Of a stretch of DNA of 64,000 nucleotides, positions 43,309 to 52,832 are shown piece after piece. The translations under genes were made by a program, and so were the position numbers. The notes beneath the pieces were generated by a model. That model was not told the origin of the DNA. It saw only the letters and a program-made list of their open reading frames with translations, and ran no database searches. Each line of letters begins with the position of its first letter. Positions within the stretch are counted from its first letter, which is position 1. Origin of the DNA: a bacterium HR33 (GTDB lineage Bacteria; Gemmatimonadota; Gemmatimonadetes; Gemmatimonadales; GWC2-71-9); the NCBI GenBank assembly GCA_002923375.1, contig BEIJ01000001.1, positions 1,485,730 to 1,549,729 on the forward strand. The letters run 5' to 3'.

Positions 43309-43617
43309 ATGAGCGACACCGCCCGCCACGAACACCAAGGCCACGCCAGTACCGGGACTTATCTGGCGGTAGCCGCCGTGCTGACGATCATCACGCTGGT
43401 AGAGGTGGGGGTCTTCTACGTACCCGCTTTTCAGCCGGTACTGGTCCCCATTCTGCTGGTCCTGTCCGCGGCGAAGTTCGCCCTGGTGGTCATGTTCTAC
43501 ATGCACCTAAAGTTCGACCACCGGTTGTTCACCTTGATCTTCAGCCTTCCCCTGCTGCTCGCCCTGGGCGTAGCTATCGCGCTGTTGTTCCTCTTCGGCG
43601 CTTTCGTTCTGGGCTGA
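43309..43617 (+). CDS. ctaF: Cytochrome c oxidase subunit IV-like protein
   Basis: A 102-aa protein with three membrane segments and the bacterial subunit IV pattern (TYLAVAAVLTIITLVEVGVF, AAKFALVVMFYMHLKFD). It begins with a His-rich cytoplasmic stretch (HEHQGHAS). Last gene of the oxidase operon; no assembly factor genes (ctaA, ctaB, ctaG, sco) follow within the window. Confidence 0.88.
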   Translation: MSDTARHEHQGHASTGTYLAVAAVLTIITLVEVGVFYVPAFQPVLVPILLVLSAAKFALVVMFYMHLKFDHRLFTLIFSLPLLLALGVAIALLFLFGAFVLG

Positions 43618-43629
43618 GTCTGCCCGGGC

Positions 43630-44154
43630 TCAAGTTTCCGCCGGCTCGTCCACTCCCTGGTCCATCGGCTCTCCCAAGGGGTGGGCGGCGAGTTCCTCGC
43701 GCAGCTTGGGGTGCATCCGCCACAGGTAGTATCCCATCCCGAAAGCTGCGATGGCGTTTCCGATGGCTACGTTCCACCAAGCCAGAGCTCCCAGCAACGG
43801 CTTCGCGAGAGTGGCGACTATGACGTAAAACCCGAATTCGAAAACCGCGAAGAACACTATAACGATGAACAAGGTGGCCGGAAACAGCTCTACCTCGTAG
43901 GCCAACAGCGCCGCCACCATCCCTACTACCACGAAGGCGATTACGTGAACCATGGTGTAGCCTACAACGGTGGGAAAGGCGATCGTCACCTGGGCGGGAT
44001 CTCGCTGCCCCCAGAACAAGGCGTCTCCTAGCATGGCAGGGGTGAAGAAGGGGCGGCCCGCTATGGTGTCCACGATCAAAAACCACAACGCCACGGCCGC
44101 AGCTCCGATCAGGCCCGCAACAAAACCTTCCCGCACGATTCGCCCAAAATCCAT
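43630..44154 (-). CDS. Unknown integral membrane protein convergent with the oxidase operon
   Basis: A 174-aa protein with four predicted membrane segments (FVAGLIGAAAVALWFLIVD, VVGYTMVHVIAFVVVGMVAA, ATLFIVIVFFAVFEFGFYV, AWWNVAIGNAIAAFGMGYYL) and an acidic C-terminal tail. A family name cannot be given. It converges with ctaF (12 bp gap) and may be a respiratory accessory protein, but nothing in the sequence proves that. Confidence 0.75.
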   Translation of the reverse strand: MDFGRIVREGFVAGLIGAAAVALWFLIVDTIAGRPFFTPAMLGDALFWGQRDPAQVTIAFPTVVGYTMVHVIAFVVVGMVAALLAYEVELFPATLFIVIVFFAVFEFGFYVIVATLAKPLLGALAWWNVAIGNAIAAFGMGYYLWRMHPKLREELAAHPLGEPMDQGVDEPAET

Positions 44155-44264
44155 GGTGCGCTCCGAGTGGTGGTCACCCGAATATACGACTTGGCGGCCG
44201 GCGCGCGAGAGGGTGGTTAGTGGCCGGCAGCGTCCCGGGCCCGTGGTCTCGGTATGCGCTCTGG

Positions 44265-44293
44265 TTGCTTCTCCAACCGGGCCACGGTATTAT
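44265..44293 (+). promoter_or_regulatory. Sigma-70-type promoter of the secreted-protein cluster
   Basis: TTGCTT (44265-44270), exact 17-bp spacer, TATTAT (44288-44293, 5 of 6). It lies about 115 bp before GTG 44411. Confidence 0.5.
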
Positions 44294-44410
44294 GCCCTGA
44301 GTCGGACCCTGTGGCGCTGCGGATTCTCGTCACTCGGGCGGGCCTCCCTTCGCCGCTACTCCGGCTACCGGCGAAACCGAAAAGAACCAACCCGAAGAGG
44401 GAGGCCAACC

Positions 44411-45475
44411 GTGCACCCGACCACTGCTTTGCTCACCGCGGCGCTGCTTTTCGCCACCGCAGCTCAGGCCCAAGACTTCGCTGGTACGTACGTGCTACCC
44501 ACGTCTCGCGGGCAAATTACCGTTAACCTAACCGCGGCTCCGGAAGGCAGGTTTCGGGGCACGCTGGTCGGGGATGATGGTCTGACCTTCCAGTTGGAAG
44601 CTCGGGTCAAGGGAGAGCGGCTGATCGGCCACCTCAGCATCGAGAACAGCCGCCGGGCGGTCGTGGAAGCATCTCTCCAAGGAGACGAGCTTTACCTCAC
44701 GCTGGTTCCTCTGGCAGCCGACCAACAGCCGAACCGGGCCGCGGCACAGCAAATCGTCTTTCAGAAGCAAGCCCCCGCTCAGCCCCCGACCGGGGCAGCG
44801 GCTCTGGACGGCACTTTTCGAGGCGACATCGCCGGAACACCCTCGACCGCGGTTCTGTCGCAGCAGGGGAGCAACCTCAGTGGGGAAATCGATGCCGGTG
44901 GCTACCGGTACCTTCTCCAAGGCACGGTCGCAGGTAACCGAGCTACGGGCACCATGAGCGACCCCCAGACCGGGGGCAGCGCCCAGTTCGAGGCCGCTCT
45001 CCGAGGCGAGGAGCTGAGTTTCACCATCCGTGATCCGTCAGCGCAGCAGATCGAGCTGGTCTTCAGGCGGGGAGGCCAAGGGCCGTCTTCAGCGGGAGGG
45101 CCCGCCGCGAGCCCTGACGAGTTCGAAAGGGATCCGGCGCTCGTCGGCGTGTGGAGCAGTCAGGATGTGATGACCAGCGGCGATGCCTCGCTCGCAGTCG
45201 AAAACGTTCTGCTGGTAAACGCGGACGGCACTTTCTCCTACGGCAGCGGGCGGGCGGCAGCCGGCGGTGCCAATCCCTGGGGATCCTGGGGAATCGAGGG
45301 TGGTCCCGGTGGCGGAGAGGTGAGAGGGAAGTGGCGCACGGCCAACAGGCACATCTACGTGTTGCTGGAACAGGTCGGCCAATGGGTGCTGATGGCGCGC
45401 TACTATATCGAAGGGAACAAGATGCTGTTGTATTTCTCGGACGGTTCCCGGGAGCTCTGGTACCGGCAGCGCTAG
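44411..45475 (+). CDS. Unknown secreted beta-rich protein with an internal duplication
   Basis: A 354-aa protein from GTG 44411 (GGAGG seven bases upstream) with signal peptide TALLTAALLFATAAQAQ. Two related domains follow. The first begins FAGTYVLPTSRGQITVNL and ends QQIVFQK. The second begins LDGTFRGDIAGTPSTAVL and ends QQIELVFRR. Each has the pattern G...L.G....L.G......A.L.G.EL..T. The third part (LVGVWSSQDVMTSG... to ELWYRQR) looks like a lipocalin-type beta barrel. No family name is assigned. It is first of three consecutive genes for exported unknown proteins. Confidence 0.72.
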   Translation: MHPTTALLTAALLFATAAQAQDFAGTYVLPTSRGQITVNLTAAPEGRFRGTLVGDDGLTFQLEARVKGERLIGHLSIENSRRAVVEASLQGDELYLTLVPLAADQQPNRAAAQQIVFQKQAPAQPPTGAAALDGTFRGDIAGTPSTAVLSQQGSNLSGEIDAGGYRYLLQGTVAGNRATGTMSDPQTGGSAQFEAALRGEELSFTIRDPSAQQIELVFRRGGQGPSSAGGPAASPDEFERDPALVGVWSSQDVMTSGDASLAVENVLLVNADGTFSYGSGRAAAGGANPWGSWGIEGGPGGGEVRGKWRTANRHIYVLLEQVGQWVLMARYYIEGNKMLLYFSDGSRELWYRQR

Positions 45476-45485
45476 CAGATCGCTG

Positions 45486-46916
45486 ATGGCTCCCCTTTGG
45501 CCCCTTGCCGCGTCGCTTGTTTGGGCTTCGGGCCCGGCCGGACCCGCCGCTGCGCACGCCGGGTGCCCCCCGCCGCTCGACCTGGTAGAGAGCCGGCTGT
45601 CGGCCGCCGGTGCACCGCAGGATCTGCAGGCCTGGTGGCGAGCGGTTTCCGACGGAAGCCGGCTGATCCTCGAGTCCACCGACAGCGAGAGCGGACTGCA
45701 GGCCCTGCTGGTCGTGTGTATGGAGGACCCGTCGGAGCATCGGGCCGAAGGAAACGAGCAGTGGTTGCTAGTGGTAAGGCGTGAGGGCGACAGCCTGCAG
45801 TTGGTCAGCTCCACTAGGATAGGCTGGTTTTACTGCTGCGGCGGTAGTTGGCTGCACCAGCCTACCATTGCATGGATGGACGCTGACCAAGACGGAGCGA
45901 AGGAAGTGTTATTGAGCGGGCGTTACGAGCGCGGCAGCGACATGTATCAGCTAGAAGGAGAGATCGATCTATATGTCTTCGCTTCCGGCGCAAGCGGAGC
46001 GCCAAGCGAAAGAGGATGCTGGTACCCCCCTCCCGGGATGGGGCTGGGCGACGGCACCGTTCCGGTGTTGAGAAACGCGACCTACCGCTATTTCGGAATC
46101 CCTCGGCTAGACTTGGCCCCGGTGAATCTGGTCCGCTCCAAACTGACCGCCGCGGGCAAGAACCTCATGCGGTGGGAGCAGAGTTGGCGGGTACCTTCGG
46201 ACCCCGCCGAGATCGACCGCTGGTATGAAAGCGGCTCCCTGGATGATCTGACCAAGTTCGAGGACAAGCGCAGAGTGCAGCTGATCTGGCACGACCCTCA
46301 TCGGCAGCGGCTTGCCATCGCCTGTCCTTCCTGGTCCCACAGCGTAGAGATCGTCCGAAACGGAGCTACCCGTCTGACGGTAAGACAGCAGGGCTGGGAC
46401 GTCTGGGCTTTAGAGTTCGACGATCCCGTAGTCAGCGTCCAGCGCAATGCTACCCGCCCCCTGGCGGTGGTCTTCACCTCTGCCAAGCCGCCAGCTTCCG
46501 GGGATGCGGGCGCCGCTCGGGTGGGCACGGCTCACCTGGTCAACCTATGGTCTGGAGAAGAGATCTGGATTCCTGCAACCGGTGCGGCACCGCGGGAGCG
46601 ATGGTCCGCGGTATGGTCGCCCGAGGGGGACTACTTGCTCGTTCCTCGAGGAGATACCGGAGGGTTTCTTTTGTTCGATAGCGATCAGCTTCTGGACAAG
46701 TACGGACTGCTCAAGGTCGACTGGTACGCGAACTACCTCGACCGCCTCTCGCCGGAGTCGATTCCCAACGCTCCTCCCGGGTCGGAGCTGTACTGCGGTG
46801 TTTGGCGCGGAGAGGCTCTGGTGGAATGTGCTCTGCGGTTCGGCGATCGGGAGTGGACCTACCGCTACGACGTAAGGAGGCGGCGGTGGGATGGCCCTGG
46901 GGCAGGAAATCTATGA
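45486..46916 (+). CDS. Unknown secreted protein
   Basis: A 476-aa protein with a probable signal peptide (PLAASLVWASGPAGPAAAHA). It has several Cys (CPPPLDL, VVCMED, FYCCGGSW, ERGCWYPPP) and one calcium-loop-like motif WMDADQDGAKEVLL as in FG-GAP repeats. A later stretch WSPEGDYLLVPRGDTGGFLLF recalls a propeller blade. No overall family recognised. It follows its neighbour by 10 bp and overlaps the next possible start region by a few codons. Probably surface-exposed or periplasmic. Confidence 0.65.
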   Translation: MAPLWPLAASLVWASGPAGPAAAHAGCPPPLDLVESRLSAAGAPQDLQAWWRAVSDGSRLILESTDSESGLQALLVVCMEDPSEHRAEGNEQWLLVVRREGDSLQLVSSTRIGWFYCCGGSWLHQPTIAWMDADQDGAKEVLLSGRYERGSDMYQLEGEIDLYVFASGASGAPSERGCWYPPPGMGLGDGTVPVLRNATYRYFGIPRLDLAPVNLVRSKLTAAGKNLMRWEQSWRVPSDPAEIDRWYESGSLDDLTKFEDKRRVQLIWHDPHRQRLAIACPSWSHSVEIVRNGATRLTVRQQGWDVWALEFDDPVVSVQRNATRPLAVVFTSAKPPASGDAGAARVGTAHLVNLWSGEEIWIPATGAAPRERWSAVWSPEGDYLLVPRGDTGGFLLFDSDQLLDKYGLLKVDWYANYLDRLSPESIPNAPPGSELYCGVWRGEALVECALRFGDREWTYRYDVRRRRWDGPGAGNL

Positions 46917-46941
46917 CGAACCGGAATTACGAGGAGGGCAA

Positions 46942-47595
46942 ATGAAAATCCTGGTCGCACTGTCTCTAGTCTTGGTGCCGCTCTATTTCCATGCCGGTAG
47001 CGGCGGGGACGAGTTGGCTTCGAGGTTGAAACAAGCCTCCAGTACGGTCTTCGAGCTTCACATCGGGGAGCGGGTATTCGAAATCGGCCTCGACCAGCCT
47101 GCGAGGGTGGTGACGCCCGGAGGGGAAACGATCGAAGTGGTGTTGCGGAGGAAAGCGGTGCTTCATTATTCCGGCGCGGGAGTTCGGTTCGACTACCCTT
47201 CCCAACTGGAAGTGGGCACCGAGACCGAGGATGGTGTAACCACCATCACCTTGGAGGGGACTAGTTCGCCCTTCGTGCTGGTCCAGGTGTATCCCGCCTC
47301 CTCCACCACGCCGGCGGCGGTGCTGAACAGCCTGCTGGAGGCTTTTGCCGCCGAGTACGCCAGCAAACAGGCGCGCGCGCTTCCAGGCAGCGGCCAGCCG
47401 GTGAGCCGAACGATAGGGGGAACTCGGCTTGAAGGACGCGGCCTGCGGCACGACTTTCTCGGCCAGGAGATCGTGACGGAGATCTACTCCTTGGCTAAGG
47501 ACGGGGCGGTGGTCGCGATGGTGTTTCAACACGACGCGGCGGAGCGCGAGCTGGCGGAAGGATACTTCCAAGTGATCGCTCGCAATTTCAGATAA
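46942..47595 (+). CDS. Unknown secreted protein, PsbP/DcrB-like size
   Basis: A 217-aa protein from ATG 46942, preceded by GAGGAGGG. A signal (ILVALSLVLVPLYFHAGSG) is followed by a mixed alpha/beta part: LHYSGAGVRFDYPSQLEVGT, then VLVQVYPASSTTPAAVLNSL, and a terminal AKDGAVVAMVFQHDAAERELA with a final helix. The order (FDYPSQL..., a central helix, a late strand-helix) is seen in many DcrB/PsbP-like periplasmic proteins, but this is only a layout match. It ends the three-gene secreted cluster and is followed directly by a strong hairpin. Confidence 0.62.
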   Translation: MKILVALSLVLVPLYFHAGSGGDELASRLKQASSTVFELHIGERVFEIGLDQPARVVTPGGETIEVVLRRKAVLHYSGAGVRFDYPSQLEVGTETEDGVTTITLEGTSSPFVLVQVYPASSTTPAAVLNSLLEAFAAEYASKQARALPGSGQPVSRTIGGTRLEGRGLRHDFLGQEIVTEIYSLAKDGAVVAMVFQHDAAERELAEGYFQVIARNFR

Positions 47596-47610
47596 AGCCG
47601 ACGAGGACAA

Positions 47611-47635
47611 AAGCGGCGCCGTTTCGGCGCCGCTT
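47611..47635. terminator. Bidirectional intrinsic terminator
   Basis: AAGCGGCGCC/GGCGCCGCTT forms a perfect 10-bp stem with a 5-base loop, between convergent stops at 47595 and 47646. In the minus direction the stem runs into TTTTGTCC. In the plus direction it is followed by GATAACACTCTTATT. Confidence 0.85.
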
Positions 47636-47645
47636 GATAACACTC

Positions 47646-49196
47646 TTATTGTCCTCCGGCCCTGAGCCTGACAACCCCGAAGGAATCGACCTGCGGGCGA
47701 TACACCCGCAAGGACACCACGTCTCCCGGTTTGACGTTCTTGAGGGCGGCCTCCAGGTCCGCCATGGTGCGCACCCGCTGGCCGTTTACATGGGTGATTA
47801 TCTGCTGGGGGCCGATCGCCTTGTCCGCGGCCGGGCCGTCGGGATCGACGCCCGTTACCAAAAGCCCGATCTGCTCGTCGGACAAACCCTCCCGGGCGGC
47901 GACCTCGCGAGGCAAGGGTTCCAGCGAGAGGCCCAGCTTTGCCTCGTAGGGAGGACGGTTGTCCCTTCCCTCGCCTCCCGCTGCGGCGACGGCGGACTGA
48001 TCTTCTTCCCGAGCGACTAGCCGCACCGTGAACGTCCTCCGCTCACCTCCCTTGCGAACCACGGTCACCCGTACCCGATCTCCCGGACGCTTGAAGCCCA
48101 CCAGCTGCTGCAGCTGAGCCACGTATTCGATCGGCTGGCCGTCCACTTCCACGATCACATCACCGGGCTGAATCCCTGCCTCCTTGGCGGGGCTGTTGGG
48201 GATGGAGAAGTCTTCCACCACCACACCGCGTATGGAGTCCATTCCCACATAGGCTGCATCCTCAGGCTCCACCGCCCGGATGGCGATCCCCAAGATGGCC
48301 CGGGTGACTTTTCCGTGGGCAATCAGTTGCTCCGCCACGGTCCGAGCCAGGTTGATGGGCACCGCAAACCCGTAGCCCTGGAAGAAACCGGTAGGGCTCG
48401 CTATAGCCGAGTTGATGCCCACCACCTGGCCGTGCACGTTCACCAGAGGACCTCCGGAATTGCCCGGATTGATGGCCGCGTCGGTCTGGATGAAGTCGTG
48501 GATGCGATAGCTCCGGTCCGGCTGCTCCAGGCCTCTCAAAAGCCGGCCCTTGGCGCTGACTATCCCGGCGGTCACCGTAAAGGAGAAGTCCTCTCCCAGC
48601 GGGTTCCCAATGGCCAGCACCCACTCCCCGATCCGCAATTCGTCCGAATTGCCGAATGTGACCGCGTGCAGTCCGGTGGCGTCGATCTTGATTACCGCCA
48701 CGTCGGTATCCGGATCCCGGCCCACGACGGTGGCGGTGAATTCTCTCCGGTCGAGGAGTTTCACCCGCAACCGGTCCGCGCCTTCGACCACGTGATTGTT
48801 GGTAAGGATGTAACCGTCTTCGGAGATGATGAATCCGCTGCCTTGCCCGCGACGGATTCGCGGTTCTTGGTCTTCGGGGAATCGGAAGAACTCGTCGAAC
48901 GGCGGAGGCAACTGGGGCCTCAGTTGCCGCCCGCGCGGTTCGCTGCGGCGCTCCGCCTGGATGAACACGACTGCCGGGCGGACCGCTTCTGCCACCTGCG
49001 CAAAGGCGTCCCCCAGCGCTATGGCAGCTTCCGAAGCGTGAACCGGCGGGCGTTCACCTACGTGCAAAGCCACCGGGCGCTGCTGCGCGGCAGACGCTCG
49101 CGGGAAATCCACCGCCTGCGCAAAGACCAGCGCCAACACCACCGCCAAAGCCACGAGCACGCCGAACTTCATCCACTCTCTGGTTCTATCAGCCAT
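47646..49196 (-). CDS. degP: DegP/HtrA-type periplasmic serine protease with two PDZ domains
   Basis: A 516-aa protein from ATG 49196 with GGAG upstream. A membrane or signal segment (FGVLVALAVVLALVFAQAV) is followed by the trypsin-like domain with His in LTNNHVVEG, Asp in DTDVAVIKID and Ser in AINPGNSGGPL. Two PDZ domains follow (ILGIAIRAVEPEDAAYVGMD... and LGLSLEPLPREVAAREGLSD...). It degrades or refolds misfolded envelope proteins. It lies near dnaK and a rhomboid protease, which gives an envelope-quality-control neighbourhood. Confidence 0.94.
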   Translation of the reverse strand: MADRTREWMKFGVLVALAVVLALVFAQAVDFPRASAAQQRPVALHVGERPPVHASEAAIALGDAFAQVAEAVRPAVVFIQAERRSEPRGRQLRPQLPPPFDEFFRFPEDQEPRIRRGQGSGFIISEDGYILTNNHVVEGADRLRVKLLDRREFTATVVGRDPDTDVAVIKIDATGLHAVTFGNSDELRIGEWVLAIGNPLGEDFSFTVTAGIVSAKGRLLRGLEQPDRSYRIHDFIQTDAAINPGNSGGPLVNVHGQVVGINSAIASPTGFFQGYGFAVPINLARTVAEQLIAHGKVTRAILGIAIRAVEPEDAAYVGMDSIRGVVVEDFSIPNSPAKEAGIQPGDVIVEVDGQPIEYVAQLQQLVGFKRPGDRVRVTVVRKGGERRTFTVRLVAREEDQSAVAAAGGEGRDNRPPYEAKLGLSLEPLPREVAAREGLSDEQIGLLVTGVDPDGPAADKAIGPQQIITHVNGQRVRTMADLEAALKNVKPGDVVSLRVYRPQVDSFGVVRLRAGGQ

Positions 49197-49285
49197 CGTA
49201 CCACTCCGACGCAAGACCGTGTCCCGGGTTCGTTCTACCTACGGATGCCTGCAAAGTAGCCCTGAACTTCCCTTCCGGTAGAGCC

Positions 49286-49309
49286 GGGGCCGGAGCGCGC
49301 TCCGGCCCC
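49286..49309. terminator. Perfect 24-bp palindrome after dnaK
   Basis: GGGGCCGGAGCG and CGCTCCGGCCCC (49286-49309) form a 12-bp perfect inverted repeat between the dnaK stop and the degP start. No U-tract follows in the minus direction, so termination strength is uncertain. It may also shield degP from read-through. Confidence 0.5.
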
Positions 49310-49335
49310 TATCTATGATACACGGGCGGTCGAAA

Positions 49336-51243
49336 TCAGGACTTGTTCTCGTCCACGATCTCGTAATCCGCCTCGACTACGTCCTCCTTGCCGGAACCTT
49401 TGCCCGAGTCGCCGCCCGGCGCTGTGCCGGCGGGCTCGGCCTTGCCCGCTTGATAGAGCGACGCCCCCGCGGCGGAATAGGCCTGGGACAGCTCCTCGAG
49501 AGCTTTGGAGATCTCGCCCGCAGCACCGGAGCGCAGGGCCTGCTTGGCCTGCTCCAGCGCCGCATTCAGCCGCTCCTTGTGAGAAGCCTCCAGGCGATCG
49601 ATCCAGTCCTTGCTCTCTTTCTCCACCTGATACACCAGAGCATCCAGCCGGTTGCGGCGCTCTACCTCCTCGCGCCTCCTCCGGTCTTCGGCGGCGTGCT
49701 CCTCGGCCTCCTTGACCATCCGCTCGATGTCCTTCTCAGATAGGCCACTGGAGGCCTCGATCCGGATCTTCTGCTCCTTGCCCGTGGCCTTGTCCTTGGC
49801 CGAAACGTGCAGGATTCCATTGGCATCGATATCGAAGGTCACCTCGATCTGGGGCACGCCCCGCGGAGCCGGCGGGATCCCCGTCAACTGGAACCGGCCG
49901 ATGGTCCGGTTGTCGATCGCCATCTGCCGCTCACCCTGCAACACGTGAATCTCCACCGTCGTCTGGTTGTCCTCCGCAGTGGAGAAGATCTCGGACTTGC
50001 GGGTGGGAATCGTGGTGTTGCGCGGGATGAGCACCGTGGTGACCCCGCCCAGCGTCTCGATCCCAAGGGACAACGGCGTCACGTCGAGCAGGAGAACGTC
50101 CTTCACCTCTCCCGCCAGCACGCCGCCCTGAATCGCAGCGCCTATGGCCACGACCTCGTCCGGATTGACGCCTTTGTGCGGTTCCTTGCCGAAGAAGTCG
50201 CGCACCACTTGCTGAATCTTGGGCATCCGGGTCTGGCCGCCTACCAAGATCACTTCGTCGATATCGCTGGGCTTCAAACCCGCATCTCTGAGAGCCTGCT
50301 CCATCGGCGGGATGGTGCGCTGGATGAGATCGTCCACCAACTGCTCCAGCTTCGCCCGGGTCAGCGTGTAGTTCAAATGCTTGGGACCGGACTGGTCCGC
50401 CGTGATGAACGGCAGGTTGATCTCGGTCTGCATTACCGTGGACAACTCCATCTTGGCTTTTTCCGCCGCCTCCTTGAGCCGCTGCAACGCCATGGGATCC
50501 TTGGAGAGGTCGATCCCCTGGTCGCGCTTGAACTCGGCGATCAGCCACTCGATGATCCGGGCGTCGAAATCGTCGCCGCCGAGATGGGTGTCACCGTTGG
50601 TGCTCTTGACTTCGAACACGCCCTCGGCCAGCTCCAGGATGGAAATGTCGTAAGTACCGCCGCCGAGGTCGAAGACGGCGATCCTCTCTTCTTTCTTCTT
50701 GTCCAGCCCGTACGCCAAAGACGCGGCCGTAGGCTCGTTGATGATCCTCAGCACCTCCAGCCCCGCAATCCGGCCCGCGTCCTTGGTCGCCTGCCGCTGG
50801 GCATCGTTGAAGTAGGCCGGAACCGTGATCACCGCCTTCTCCACCTTGTGGCCCAGATAGTCCTCGGCCGTTTGCTTCATCTTCTGCAAGATCATGGCCG
50901 AGATCTCGGGCGGAGTGTAAACCTTGCCCATTACCTCCACACAGGCGAGGTCGTTGGGTCCCGGCACCACCTTGTACGGCACCCGCTTGATCTCCTCGGC
51001 GACCTCGCTCATTCGCCGGCCCATGAACCGTTTGATGGAAAAGATGGTGTTCTTCGGGTTGGTGACCGCCTGGCGCTTGGCCACTTGGCCGACCAACCGT
51101 TCTCCGTCCTTGGTGAAGGCGACCACCGAAGGAGTGGTCCTGCCGCCTTCGGAGTTGGGAATGACTACCGGATCGCCCCCCTCCATCACCGCCACCACGG
51201 AGTTAGTAGTACCCAAGTCGATCCCGATAACCTTTTGAGCCAT
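49336..51243 (-). CDS. dnaK: Molecular chaperone DnaK (Hsp70)
   Basis: A 635-aa protein with the full set of Hsp70 signatures: [36 protein letters not shown] and [17 protein letters not shown]. The peptide-binding domain ([18 protein letters not shown]) and helical lid follow. The tail ends in an acidic EEIVDENKS-like pattern ([13 protein letters not shown]). GGAGGAGTGTCAGC precedes the ATG. Neither dnaJ nor grpE is adjacent, and no CIRCE repeat was seen upstream. Confidence 0.97.
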   Translation of the reverse strand: MAQKVIGIDLGTTNSVVAVMEGGDPVVIPNSEGGRTTPSVVAFTKDGERLVGQVAKRQAVTNPKNTIFSIKRFMGRRMSEVAEEIKRVPYKVVPGPNDLACVEVMGKVYTPPEISAMILQKMKQTAEDYLGHKVEKAVITVPAYFNDAQRQATKDAGRIAGLEVLRIINEPTAASLAYGLDKKKEERIAVFDLGGGTYDISILELAEGVFEVKSTNGDTHLGGDDFDARIIEWLIAEFKRDQGIDLSKDPMALQRLKEAAEKAKMELSTVMQTEINLPFITADQSGPKHLNYTLTRAKLEQLVDDLIQRTIPPMEQALRDAGLKPSDIDEVILVGGQTRMPKIQQVVRDFFGKEPHKGVNPDEVVAIGAAIQGGVLAGEVKDVLLLDVTPLSLGIETLGGVTTVLIPRNTTIPTRKSEIFSTAEDNQTTVEIHVLQGERQMAIDNRTIGRFQLTGIPPAPRGVPQIEVTFDIDANGILHVSAKDKATGKEQKIRIEASSGLSEKDIERMVKEAEEHAAEDRRRREEVERRNRLDALVYQVEKESKDWIDRLEASHKERLNAALEQAKQALRSGAAGEISKALEELSQAYSAAGASLYQAGKAEPAGTAPGGDSGKGSGKEDVVEADYEIVDENKS

Positions 51244-51387
51244 GCTGACACTCCTCCGCCCGTTAGGTTTAGATGTATGCTCCGACGACGAGGTCGCAAT
51301 GCAAGCTGCGTACCAGCCTTAGATGCCAAAATGGCAGCCGCCCTAGCTCTTTGTTGCGCTTGAAGTTGCGCGCGGGTACATTGCAGC

Positions 51388-52152
51388 ATGTTTCCTTACA
51401 AAGACGAGAATCCCACGGTACTTACGCCCTTCGTCACCGTAGGGATCATAGTCTTTACCACCGCTGTCTGGATCCTGGGACAAGGCGCCGGAACCTACCC
51501 CACGCTGGCGGAGTCGGTCTGTAGACTGGGGGTGGTGCCGGCCGAGCTTACTGGCCGGCTGAGGGAGACGGTGGCCCTGCCCTTGGGGCCCGGGCTTTCC
51601 TGCGAGGTGGGGCCCAATCCGGCGTGGTACACACTAGTTACCTCGGTCTTTGCCCATGGCGGCTGGTTTCATCTGATCGGGAACATGTGGTTCCTCTGGG
51701 TCTTCGGGAACAACGTGGAGGACTCCATGGGGCATACCCGGTTCTTGATCTTCTACCTTTTGACCGGCGTGCTGGCTGCCCTGGCGCAGGTAATGGTCCA
51801 GCCGGGCTCCACGGTGCCGATGGTGGGGGCTTCGGGTGCTATCAGCGGGGTCATGGGGGGATACTTGGTTCTCTACCCGTTTGTTCGGATTCACATGTTG
51901 GTCTTTTTCGGTTTCTTGGTGACTACGATAACGGTCCCCGCTTATTTGATGCTTCTCTACTGGGCTCTGATCCAGTTCCTTTCGAGTTTGTGGTCGCTGG
52001 GATTGGGGCAGGAGGGGGGTGTAGCTTTCATGGCGCACTTCGGAGGGTTTGTCGCGGGTGCGGCTTTGATCAAGCTGTTCGCCAAGCCGGAGCTGGTGGC
52101 GCGCCACCGCTACGGGAGGTGGGTGCGGAGGCGGTACTACGGTCCCTGGTGA
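51388..52152 (+). CDS. Rhomboid family intramembrane serine protease
   Basis: A 254-aa polytopic protein. Catalytic Ser in VGASGAISGVMGGYL, catalytic His in FMAHFGGFVAGA, and the Asn/His of the oxyanion region in HGGWFHLIGNMWFLWVFGNN. It cleaves membrane segments of other proteins within the bilayer. It is divergent from dnaK (144 bp between them) and its last 16 bp overlap the convergent phoU gene. Confidence 0.93.
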   Translation: MFPYKDENPTVLTPFVTVGIIVFTTAVWILGQGAGTYPTLAESVCRLGVVPAELTGRLRETVALPLGPGLSCEVGPNPAWYTLVTSVFAHGGWFHLIGNMWFLWVFGNNVEDSMGHTRFLIFYLLTGVLAALAQVMVQPGSTVPMVGASGAISGVMGGYLVLYPFVRIHMLVFFGFLVTTITVPAYLMLLYWALIQFLSSLWSLGLGQEGGVAFMAHFGGFVAGAALIKLFAKPELVARHRYGRWVRRRYYGPW

Positions 52153-52832
52153 CCGGGTTGCCTTTCTTCGATGTGGTGCTTGATGGTCTTTCCTTCTACC
52201 AAGAATACCACGTCTTCGGCGATGTTGGTTGCCAGATCGGCCACCCGTTCCAGGTTGCGGCTTACCAGGAAGAGTTCCATGGCGGCCCCAATAGTCCTGG
52301 GATCTTCCGCCATGTGAGTGATCAAGATTCGGAACAGGGATCGGTGGAGGGCGTCCACCTGGTCGTCCCGGGCGCAGACGGCCCGGCCCGCTTGAGAGTC
52401 TCCTTTCACGAAGCTTTCCAGGGCGGCCGCTAGCATCTCGCGGGCCACCCGGGCCATTTCAAGGAGCTCCGGTTCCGGGGTGATGACGCGGTGCTCGAGC
52501 AGCCGCTGGGCGCTTTGGGCGATGTTCACGGCGTGATCTCCCACCCGTTCCAAGTCGTTGGAGATCTTGAGCGCGGCCAGAAGCAACCGGAGATCCCGCG
52601 CCATCGGCTGGTGGAGAGCCAGCAGGCTGGTTACGGAGTCTTCGATCTCGATCTCCAGCGAGTCGATCTCGCGGTCCTCTTCTATTACCCGCTGGGCCTT
52701 ATCCCGGTCGCGCTCGAGCAGTGCTTGCACGGCGCGTCCCAAGGCGTCTTCGGCCCTGCTCGACATGTCGAGGAGGTGCTCTTTGAGCCTGCCGAGTTCT
52801 TCGTGAAAGTGTCGTTTGGGTTCAGGGCTCAT
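52137..52832 (-). CDS. phoU: Phosphate signalling protein PhoU
   Basis: A 231-aa protein from ATG 52832, which overlaps the stop of the last pstB (ATGA). It has the two-repeat PhoU layout: first half with [22 protein letters not shown] and [19 protein letters not shown], second half with [21 protein letters not shown]. PhoU couples the state of the Pst transporter to PhoR and limits phosphate influx. A longer open frame upstream lies inside pstB and is not used. Final gene of the pho-pst run. Confidence 0.94.
   Translation of the reverse strand: MSPEPKRHFHEELGRLKEHLLDMSSRAEDALGRAVQALLERDRDKAQRVIEEDREIDSLEIEIEDSVTSLLALHQPMARDLRLLLAALKISNDLERVGDHAVNIAQSAQRLLEHRVITPEPELLEMARVAREMLAAALESFVKGDSQAGRAVCARDDQVDALHRSLFRILITHMAEDPRTIGAAMELFLVSRNLERVADLATNIAEDVVFLVEGKTIKHHIEERQPGHQGP

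Noticed and set aside
49807-51363. 518-codon open frame antisense to dnaK
   Set aside because: Long antisense frames opposite dnaK are a known artefact of its codon pattern. The translation is His/Leu/Arg-rich with no domain, and dnaK on the other strand is complete.
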